Shown here in pieces: positions 1-5,556 of a DNA stretch of 9,868 nucleotides (within the stretch, counting starts at the first letter, position 1; every line of letters begins with the position of its first letter). The position numbers and the translations under genes were made by a program. This stretch comes from CAZKTO01 sp964555685 (GTDB taxonomy: Bacteria > Chloroflexota > Dehalococcoidia > SHYB01), in contig CAZKTO010000085.1 of the NCBI GenBank assembly GCA_964555685.1, positions 1-9,868 of the forward strand, written 5' to 3'. Under the pieces are notes generated by a model, which was given only the letters and a program-made list of their open reading frames with translations, did not search any database and was not told the DNA's origin.

Positions 1-646
1 TCTTGAACTCGTTGACGTCGACGGCGATGATCATGCGCGCGCCGGCGATGCGGGCGCCCTGAATGGCGCTGAGGCCGATGCCGCCTGCCCCGAAGACGGC
101 CACGGTGGAGCCCGGCTCGATCCTGGCCGTGTTGAGGACGGCGCCGACCCCCGTGGTGACGCCGCAGCCGATGAGGGCCGCCCGGTCCAGCGGCATCTCC
201 TTGTCGATCGTGACCACGCCGTTCTCGTGGAGCAGCATCCGTTCGGCGTAGCCGCCGATGTCGGCGAGCTGGACGACCGCCTTTCCCTTCTGGCTCAAGC
301 GCGGAGGCTCGCCCTTGGCGCGGACGGGACGGCTGGAGCAGAGGTTGGGGTGGCCCGTGAGGCACCGCTCGCACAGGCCGCAGAAGACGGAGGTGCACGC
401 GATGACGTGGTCGCCGGGCCGGACGTAGGTCACGCCCGTGCCCACGGCCTCGACAACGCCGGCGGCCTCGTGGCCCAGAATAGCGGGCCCCGTCAGCGGG
501 TAGAGGCCGTCGACGAAGTGGAGGTCGCTGTGGCAGACGCCGCTGGCGACGGTCCGCACCAGGATCTCGTGCTCCTTGGGCCGGTCGATCTCCACGTCCT
601 CGACAGTGAGCGGCTGCTTGGCGGCATGGAAGACGGCGGCTTTCAT
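1..646 (-). CDS. Zinc-dependent alcohol dehydrogenase (MDR family), C-terminus off the left edge
   Basis: This is the first 215 residues of a medium-chain Zn alcohol dehydrogenase, which oxidises an alcohol (or reduces an aldehyde) with NAD(H) in the cytoplasm. The GroES-like domain comes first. The catalytic-zinc ligands are C38 (GVCHSD), H59-E60 (GHE) and C161 (GCGVTTG). The structural-zinc ligands are C89, C92, C95 and C103. The Rossmann fold starts at the GAGGIG motif (186-191), and D210 at the end of the second strand favours NAD over NADP. Residues 104-128, with PRLSQKG, resemble the lobe of the class III-like branch of the family. The ATG at 644-646 is preceded by AGGAGG at 655-660 (8-nt gap), so the start is secure. 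Only about 55-60% of a usual 365-375 aa protein is present, so the substrate cannot be named. It is divergent from the amidase at 780. Confidence 0.93.
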   Translation of the reverse strand, partial: MKAAVFHAAKQPLTVEDVEIDRPKEHEILVRTVASGVCHSDLHFVDGLYPLTGPAILGHEAAGVVEAVGTGVTYVRPGDHVIACTSVFCGLCERCLTGHPNLCSSRPVRAKGEPPRLSQKGKAVVQLADIGGYAERMLLHENGVVTIDKEMPLDRAALIGCGVTTGVGAVLNTARIEPGSTVAVFGAGGIGLSAIQGARIAGARMIIAVDVNEFK

Positions 647-678
647 CGGTCTCGCCTCCTGACCGGGGCCGTCGGGCG

Positions 679-722
679 GCCCTGGCAGGGCGAGTGTAGC
701 GCCCGGCGGCGCCGGGTGGCAA
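679..722 (-). promoter_or_regulatory. Promoter of the alcohol dehydrogenase with two palindromes
   Basis: Read on the minus strand: TTGCCA (717-722), an 18-bp spacer, then TACACT (693-698). This puts transcription start near 686 and gives a leader of about 40 nt containing the AGGAGG. The spacer is mostly a perfect inverted repeat, CCCGGC-GGC-GCCGGG (702-716), which abuts the -35 box. A second perfect palindrome, GCCCTG-G-CAGGGC (679-691), is centred on the predicted start site. The boxes fit sigma-70 consensus only moderately. An operator role for the palindromes is inference, as such motifs also arise by chance in GC-rich DNA. Confidence 0.5.
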
Positions 723-752
723 TGGCTGCCGCGTCCTTGACGCACGGCAGGA

Positions 753-772
753 TACAATAACGGGCGCTGGAG
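753..772 (+). promoter_or_regulatory. Amidase -10 box and Shine-Dalgarno sequence
   Basis: TACAAT at 753-758 is one base from the TATAAT consensus. Transcription would begin near 765, leaving a leader of about 15 nt that holds GGAG at 769-772. No -35 box lies 16-18 bp upstream; TTGACG at 737-742 is only 10 bp away, too close. This layout supports initiation near 780 rather than at the first canonical start codon, GTG at 909. Confidence 0.45.
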
Positions 773-779
773 AATCGAC

Positions 780-2141
780 ATCGCAACGACAACGCAGCCC
801 TGGGAGCTGACCCTGGCCGAGGCCGCGCGGCTCATCCGGTCGCGCCAGCTTTCGCCCGTCGAGCTCGTCGAGGCGTGCCTGGCGCGCATCGATGCCCTCG
901 ACGAGCGGGTGCAGGCGTGGGCGCTGGTGGACCGGGAGGACGCGCTGGCGGCGGCCCGGCGATGCGAGGCGGCGCTGCGCCAGGGCACAAGGCCAGGTCC
1001 CCTCTTCGGCGTGCCCATCGGCGTCAAGGACATCTTCTTTACAGCGGGCCAGCTCACCCAGGCGGGATCGAAGGCGATGGCGGGTCACATCCCCAGCTAC
1101 GACGCGACGGCCGTGGCGCGGCTGCGGGAGGCCGGCGCCATCGTCCTGGGCAAGACGCACACCACCGAGTTCGCTCTCTTCGATCCTGCGCCGACGCGCA
1201 ACCCGTGGAATCTGGAGTGCACGCCGGGCGGCTCCAGCAGCGGGTCCGGGGCGGCGGTCGCGGCGGGAATGTGCCCGGCGGCGCTGGGGTCCCAGACGGC
1301 CGGATCGGTGCTGCGGCCCGCGGCGTTCTGCGGCGTCGTGGGGCTGAAGCCGCGCCACGGGCGGGTGAGCTGCCACGGCGTGATCCCCCTCGCCTGGACG
1401 TTGGACCACGTGGGGGTGCTGGCGCGGACGGTGGAGGACGCGGCGCTGGTGCTTCAAGCCATGGCCGGCCACGACCCGCAGGACCCCCGCAGCCTGAACG
1501 AGCCGCCGCCCGACTATCTCGCGGCGCTGGCCCGCCACCGGAGCCCGCCGCGCCTGGGCCTGGCGCGCGACTATTTCTTCGAGCGGGCGGGCGATGAGAT
1601 GCGCCGGCATACGGAGGCCCTGGCGGAGCGGCTGCGCGCCGCGGGCGCATCCATCGAGGAGGCGCGGCTGCCGCCGTCGTTCGCGGAGATCCCCAAGCTG
1701 CTCTCAGCGATCCTCCACACGGAGTGCGCGGCCTCCCACCGGGAGCGCTTCGCGGCGCGGCGGGGCGACTACCGGCCGCGCATCGCCGCGCTTATCGAGC
1801 AGGGGCTTGCGGCCTCCGGCGTGGAGTACGCGGCGGCCCTCCAGCGGCGGCACGACCTGCGCCGCGAGATGGCGCCCATCGTCGCACGGTACGACGCGGT
1901 GCTGACGCCGGGGGCCGTGGGCCCGGCGCCGCGCGATCTCTCGACGACGGGCGACCCGGCGATGCAAACGCCGTGGTCGGTGCTGGGGTTCCCGTCCATC
2001 AGCCTGCCGTCGGGCCTCAGCGGAGACGGGCTGCCGCTGGCGATTCAGCTCGCCGCCGCGCCGCAGGACGAGGAGCGCCTGCTGTGGATCGCGCGCTGGT
2101 GCGAGCAGGCGTTAGGGGTGAGGCTGAGGCCGGCGATCTAA
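780..2141 (+). CDS. Amidase-signature family hydrolase with apparent ATC start
   Basis: A stand-alone amidase (GatA/FAAH superfamily, EC 3.5.1.-) that hydrolyses a C-N amide bond of an unknown substrate. Taken from 780 it has 453 residues, normal for the family. The Ser-cisSer-Lys triad is complete: K83 in GVPIGVKD, S152 in PGGSSSGSGAA and the nucleophile S176 in SQTAGSVLRPAAFCG. The spacing of 93 and 24 residues between them is the family's spacing. The usual D of the GTDTGGS motif is Q here. The frame stays open and amidase-like (PWELTLAEAARLIRSRQLSP, then VELVEACLARIDALD) well upstream of the first canonical start, GTG at 909. A GTG start would delete this conserved N-terminal helix. No ATG, GTG or TTG occurs in frame between the TGA at 738 and 909. 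The ATC at 780 lies 7 nt after GGAG. No gatB or gatC is nearby, so a role in tRNA amidation is unlikely. Confidence 0.9.
   Translation: MATTTQPWELTLAEAARLIRSRQLSPVELVEACLARIDALDERVQAWALVDREDALAAARRCEAALRQGTRPGPLFGVPIGVKDIFFTAGQLTQAGSKAMAGHIPSYDATAVARLREAGAIVLGKTHTTEFALFDPAPTRNPWNLECTPGGSSSGSGAAVAAGMCPAALGSQTAGSVLRPAAFCGVVGLKPRHGRVSCHGVIPLAWTLDHVGVLARTVEDAALVLQAMAGHDPQDPRSLNEPPPDYLAALARHRSPPRLGLARDYFFERAGDEMRRHTEALAERLRAAGASIEEARLPPSFAEIPKLLSAILHTECAASHRERFAARRGDYRPRIAALIEQGLAASGVEYAAALQRRHDLRREMAPIVARYDAVLTPGAVGPAPRDLSTTGDPAMQTPWSVLGFPSISLPSGLSGDGLPLAIQLAAAPQDEERLLWIARWCEQALGVRLRPAI
2090..2131 (+). repeat. 42-bp direct repeat, copy A (inside the amidase 3' end)
   Basis: This stretch encodes ARWCEQALGVRLR plus flanking bases at the amidase C-terminus. 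It recurs at 2995-3036 with 40 of 42 bases identical (differences at 2114/3019 and 2127/3032). The copies are in the same orientation and 905 bp apart, bracketing the hemolysin III gene. Confidence 0.9.
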
Positions 2142-2279
2142 TGCGACAGACCACCGCGGGTGTTGGACTGACCACGTTGGGGACTGATACCAGTCTTGTG
2201 AACACATTCCAACAGGTTTTCAAACTTGGTAACGATTCCGCGAATCGCGCGTTCGCCGGGCCGCGCGCCAAGAACCCCT
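2142..2279. other. Lower-GC convergent spacer with small hairpins
   Basis: This spacer separates the convergent amidase and hemolysin III genes. Bases 2161-2240 are about 46% GC, well below the neighbouring genes. It holds three short inverted repeats: GACTG-ATAC-CAGTC (2182-2195), CGATTC-CGC-GAATCG (2233-2247), and CGCGCG arms at 2246-2251 and 2262-2267. Any of these could help end transcription from either side, but none is followed by a T-run on either strand. I see no tRNA or other RNA gene. A frame opening with an ATG that overlaps the amidase stop (TAATG, 2139-2143) runs on antisense to the hemolysin III gene and looks spurious. Confidence 0.4.
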
Positions 2280-2930
2280 CTACCGGGGCAGCACGTACCG
2301 CGCCACCACCAGGTAGAAGACGCCTGTTGCTGCCAGGGTCAGCACGTGGAAGACCTCGTGGTAGCCGAAGAGGGCCGGTATTGGGTTGGGTCTTCGAGCC
2401 GCGTAGACGAGCCCCCCCAGAGAGTAGACCGCGCCGCCCAAGAGCAACAGGGCAAACGCGAGGTGCGGCACCGTCTGCCACACCTTGTACGCCGGGATGA
2501 CGCCCGCCCAGCCAAGCACGAGGTATGGACCTATGTTCAGCCATCGCGACGTGCTGGCGTAGAGGAGCGACTGCACCACACCAACGCCAGCTAACCCCCA
2601 GACAACCGCCAGCACCGGGATGCCCCAAGCGTTGCCGAGCACCTTCAGCGTGAACGGCGTGAAGGTGCCCGCGATGAGCACGTAGATCATGGCGTGGTCC
2701 AGCCGCCGAAGCCCTCTCCACCGAAGCAAATGGTAGCCCGCGCTGGTGGAGAAGGCGAGGATGAGCGAGGCGCCGAAGATGGCTGCTCCCACGATGGCCC
2801 GCGGAGAGTCCGCGATGAGGATGAGGGCTACGAGGGCGAACGGGGAGACGATGGCCCCGAGGAAGTGGACGTAGCCGCGAAGGAGCGGGCGCGCTTCAGG
2901 CTCGCCCTTCGTTACCGTGGCGTTCTGCAC
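2280..2930 (-). CDS. Hemolysin III / PAQR-family membrane protein
   Basis: A 216-residue, seven-helix inner-membrane protein of the HlyIII/YqfA/PAQR family. Eukaryotic relatives are metal-dependent ceramidase-like receptors; the bacterial function is poorly defined (membrane homeostasis has been proposed), and haemolysis is not established for most members. The metal-site motifs are all present: S63-xxx-H67 (SAGYHLLRW), D78-H79 (LDHAMIYVLIAGTFTPF), and H191 and H195 in GYHEVFHVLTL near the C-terminus. The GTG at 2928-2930 is the furthest possible start, because an in-frame TGA lies two codons upstream (2934-2936). AGG at 2937-2939 is a weak ribosome site 6 nt away. No clear promoter is visible. 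The gene sits alone between the two 42-bp repeat copies, which suggests it arrived by insertion or that the locus was rearranged around it. Confidence 0.93.
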   Translation of the reverse strand: MQNATVTKGEPEARPLLRGYVHFLGAIVSPFALVALILIADSPRAIVGAAIFGASLILAFSTSAGYHLLRWRGLRRLDHAMIYVLIAGTFTPFTLKVLGNAWGIPVLAVVWGLAGVGVVQSLLYASTSRWLNIGPYLVLGWAGVIPAYKVWQTVPHLAFALLLLGGAVYSLGGLVYAARRPNPIPALFGYHEVFHVLTLAATGVFYLVVARYVLPR

Positions 2931-2941
2931 TATTCACCTGC

Positions 2942-3046
2942 GGGGAGACCCTGGGCATTCCCATCGCCATCTCTTCGGCGACCCTGAGTAAGACCGCGCG
3001 CTGGTGCGAGCAGGCGTTGGGGGTGAGGCTGCGGCCTAACCCCTAG
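2942..3046 (+). pseudogene. Remnant of an amidase C-terminus
   Basis: The frame ending at TAG 3044-3046 reads ...GIPIAISSATLSKTARWCEQALGVRLRPNP. Its last part duplicates the intact amidase end (ARWCEQALGVRLRP). The upstream GIPIAI resembles the amidase's GLPLAI, with roughly ten residues missing between the two blocks. The nucleotide identity (2995-3036) is certain; homology of 2942-2994 rests on a short, weak protein match and could be chance. No catalytic part is present, so this is not a gene. It starts 11 bp from the divergent hemolysin III start. Confidence 0.6.
2995..3036 (+). repeat. 42-bp direct repeat, copy B
   Basis: Copy of the amidase 3' end at 2090-2131 (40/42 identical). Similarity stops exactly at 3036/3037, where the C-rich palindromic element begins. 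Recombination between the copies would delete the hemolysin III gene and leave an intact amidase frame ending in RLRPNP. Confidence 0.9.
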
Positions 3047-3203
3047 CCCCTTCCCTGCGAGGAGCCTTGCCTCAAAAGTCGCCCCGACTCGTCGGGGTGG
3101 GCGCATCCATTCCTCTCCCCTGGAGGGAGAGGAACAGAAAGAGAGGGGGCCGGAATCACCCTCTCCCAGCCCTCTCCCGTCGAGGGAGAGGGAGTTTTGA
3201 GAC
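3037..3203. repeat. Palindromic intergenic repeat element (REP/MITE-like)
   Basis: A gene-free block built from nested inverted repeats. CTCAAAA (3071-3077) and TTTTGAG (3195-3201) form near-terminal arms. Inside are CCCCGA-CTCG-TCGGGG (3082-3097), CCTCTCCC-CTGGA-GGGAGAGG (3112-3132) and CCCTCTCCC-GTCGA-GGGAGAGGG (3170-3192). The CTCTCCC/GGGAGAG motif recurs several more times. Such CTCTCCC-type palindromes, often linked to a CTAGGGGTTAGG-like end (here inverted at 3037-3050), are familiar as dispersed intergenic repeats in GC-rich genomes. Possible roles are a mobile remnant, a transcript-stabilising hairpin, or a terminator for the minus-strand gene ending at 3211. There is no transposase. 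Confidence 0.65.
3170..3192. terminator. Strong hairpin just past the molybdenum hydroxylase stop
   Basis: A perfect 9-bp stem with a 5-nt loop, 18 bp beyond the minus-strand stop codon at 3211. On the minus strand it lacks a downstream T-run. On the plus strand AGTTTTG follows, which is more terminator-like but has no plus-strand gene feeding it except possible read-through from 2141. Assignment as a terminator is tentative. Confidence 0.3.
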
Positions 3204-3210
3204 AAAGCCC

Positions 3211-5535
3211 CTACCGTAGCCCGCCATTTTTCTGCAGGGCTTTCACGATCGCCGCGGGGCTCATGGGCAGGCTGGTCATGCGGAGGCCCGTGGCGTTGTG
3301 GATGGCGTTGGCGATGGCGGCCATGGGCGGGACGATGGAGATCTCGCCGACGCCGCGCAGGCCAAAGGGATGGCCGGGGTTGGGCACCTGGATCAGCGCC
3401 GTGTCGATGGCCGGCAGGTCGAGGCTGGTGGGCATGCGGTAGTCCAGGAAGCTCGAGTTGAGCATGGCCCCCTGGTCGTTGTAGAAGTACTCCTCGTTCA
3501 GGGCCCAGCCGATGCCCTGGACGGTGCCACCCTGCATCTGTCCTTCCACATAGGAAGGATGGCCGGCCTGGCCCACGTCCTGGAGGGCCGTGGCGCGCAG
3601 GAGGTCCACCTTGCCCGTCTCCAGGTCCACCTCCACGTCCACCAGGAGAGCCGCGACGGACGCGCCGATCTGGCGGCCGGTGGCGTGGGCGGAGGCCGTG
3701 ATGGGGCCGCCCGTGGTCAGGAGCTTCCCCGCGAGCTGCTTGAAGGTCATGCGGTCCTGGGGGCTCTTCTTCGAGAGAAAGACGCCGTCCTGGAACTCGA
3801 TCTCCTCGGGCTTGGTCTCCCAGAGGATGGCGGCCCGCTGGACCATCTTGCGCTTGATCTCCTCGGCGGCGTTGATGGCGGCCTGGCCGGTGGCGACGGC
3901 GGTGCGGCTGCCGCCCGTGACGCCGGTGTAGCCGATGGAATCGGTGTCGCCGACGGTGGGGACCACGTCCTCGGCGCGGATGCCCAGGACCTCGGCGGCC
4001 TGCATGGCGCAGACGGCCCGCGTCCCGCCGATATCGACGGAGCCGGTGATGGGGGTGACAGCGCCATCGGCATTCACGTTGATGGTGGCGGAGGAGAAGT
4101 TGCCGCCGTTGCCCCAGTAGCCCACGGCGACGCCCCGGCCCCGGCGGATACCCGGCGAGGGGGCCTTGCTCAAGGGCGCTTTGTAGTGCGGGTGGCTCTT
4201 GATCGCCTCCTCGACCTCGACGAAACCCACGACGCCGAAGGGCAGGCCGGTGACCTGCCGGTCCCCCTCGCGGGAGGCGTTCTTGAGCCGGAGCTCCACG
4301 GGGTCCATGCCGAGCCGCTGGGCCAGCTCATCGACGACGGTCTCGACGGCGAAGGCGGCCTGGGGGGTGCCCGGCGCGCGGTAGGCGGCGACCTTGGGCT
4401 TGTTGACGACGACGTCGTAGCCGTCCACGAGGAAGCTCCCGATCTTGTAGGGCGCCAGGCCGTACATGGCGCCGGCGCCCACGGGGGAGCCAGGGAAGGC
4501 GCCGGCCTCGTAGGCCAGCCAGAGCTGCGCCGCGGTGATGGCGCCGTCGCGCTTGGCCGCCATCTTGCAGCGCATGACCGAGCCGGAGGTCGGCCCGCTG
4601 GCCTCGAAGACCTCCTTGCGGGTCATGGTGATCTTCACCGGCTGGCCGCTCTTCTTGGAGAGGAGGGCCGCCACGGCGTCGAAATAGGTCGTCGTCTTGC
4701 CGCCGAAGCCGCCGCCGATCTCCATGGGGACGACACGCACCATGGACTCGGAGAGGCGGAGCATGGATGCCGTGAGGCTGCGGATGCCGAAGGCGCCCTG
4801 GGTGCTGGTCCAGACGGTCACGTGGCCGTCCGGCGCCCAGTAGGCCGTGGAGCTATGGGGCTCGATATAGCCCTGGTGAACGGCCTTGGTGGTGAGCTCG
4901 CGCTCGACGACGACGTCCGCCTCGGCGAAGGCGCGCTCCAGGTCGCCGCCCCGGAACTGGAGGTGGCTGGCGACGTTGCTCGGCTGGCCGGAGTCGCTGC
5001 CGGGGCTGAAGCGCTCTCTCTTGACACGGGTCGTCATGGACTCGTGGAGCAGGGGCGCGCCCGGCTGCATGGCCTCGAGGATGTCGAAGACGGCGGGCAG
5101 GGGCTCGTACTCGACCTCGATGAGGGCCACCGCCTCCTCGGCGATGTGGGGGCTGGTGGCGGCGACGGCGGCGACGGCGTGGCCCTTGTAGAGGACCTTC
5201 TTGTAGGCCAGGACGTTCTCCGCCAGCATGCGGGCGTTCCCCAGCGTCTCGGCATAGCTGATGGGCATGGCGTGGATGATGGGGAGGTCGGCGGCGGTGA
5301 CGACGGCCTTGACGCCGGGCAGGCGCTCGGCCTTGGACGCGTCGATGCGCTTGATGCGCGCGTGGGCGTGGGGGCTGCGAACGATCTTGCCGTGCAGCAT
5401 GCCCGGCAGGGCGATATCGGCGCCGTAGCGGTCGCGGCCAGTGACCTTGCCCAGGCCGTCGTGCCGGATGGGCCGCGTGCCGACGACCCTGAACTTGCCC
5501 TGGCCTTCCATCTTGCGGTCAGCGGTGGTGGTCAC
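3211..5535 (-). CDS. Xanthine dehydrogenase-family molybdopterin-binding (large) subunit
   Basis: A 774-residue catalytic subunit of a molybdenum hydroxylase (xanthine dehydrogenase / aldehyde oxidase / CO-dehydrogenase large-subunit superfamily). These enzymes hydroxylate a carbon using water and pass electrons to Fe-S and FAD subunits. The N-terminal a/b hammerhead domain covers about 20-150. Cofactor-contact motifs follow: TQGAFGIR (245-252), GGGFGGK (274-280), AYRAPGTPQ (384-392), GVTGGSRTA (538-546), QGGTVQGIGWALNEE (668-682) and the catalytic E731 in RGVGEISIVPP. The AYRxPG loop is of the xanthine/aldehyde type, not the AYRCSFR of true CO dehydrogenase. The GTG start at 5533-5535 has AAGGAG at 5543-5548, 7 nt upstream. 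It lies 21 bp downstream of ilvD, so the two are probably co-transcribed. No [2Fe-2S] or FAD subunit adjoins it. The substrate is unknown. Confidence 0.93.
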   Translation of the reverse strand: MTTTADRKMEGQGKFRVVGTRPIRHDGLGKVTGRDRYGADIALPGMLHGKIVRSPHAHARIKRIDASKAERLPGVKAVVTAADLPIIHAMPISYAETLGNARMLAENVLAYKKVLYKGHAVAAVAATSPHIAEEAVALIEVEYEPLPAVFDILEAMQPGAPLLHESMTTRVKRERFSPGSDSGQPSNVASHLQFRGGDLERAFAEADVVVERELTTKAVHQGYIEPHSSTAYWAPDGHVTVWTSTQGAFGIRSLTASMLRLSESMVRVVPMEIGGGFGGKTTTYFDAVAALLSKKSGQPVKITMTRKEVFEASGPTSGSVMRCKMAAKRDGAITAAQLWLAYEAGAFPGSPVGAGAMYGLAPYKIGSFLVDGYDVVVNKPKVAAYRAPGTPQAAFAVETVVDELAQRLGMDPVELRLKNASREGDRQVTGLPFGVVGFVEVEEAIKSHPHYKAPLSKAPSPGIRRGRGVAVGYWGNGGNFSSATINVNADGAVTPITGSVDIGGTRAVCAMQAAEVLGIRAEDVVPTVGDTDSIGYTGVTGGSRTAVATGQAAINAAEEIKRKMVQRAAILWETKPEEIEFQDGVFLSKKSPQDRMTFKQLAGKLLTTGGPITASAHATGRQIGASVAALLVDVEVDLETGKVDLLRATALQDVGQAGHPSYVEGQMQGGTVQGIGWALNEEYFYNDQGAMLNSSFLDYRMPTSLDLPAIDTALIQVPNPGHPFGLRGVGEISIVPPMAAIANAIHNATGLRMTSLPMSPAAIVKALQKNGGLR

Positions 5536-5556
5536 GGGCGCACTCCTTCTGTACAG

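Noticed and set aside
2142..2279. Possible tRNA or small structured RNA in the low-GC spacer
   Set aside because: The hairpins do not assemble into a cloverleaf, and there is no T-loop consensus or CCA-like end.
2017..2721. Minus-strand frame overlapping both the hemolysin III gene and the amidase end
   Set aside because: Out of frame with the clear hemolysin III protein and without domain signals.
2930..3205. 91-codon minus-strand frame (SLSLDGRGLGEG...)
   Set aside because: A translation of the palindromic repeat element and amidase remnant. Such peptides are typical false genes over CTCTCCC-type repeats.
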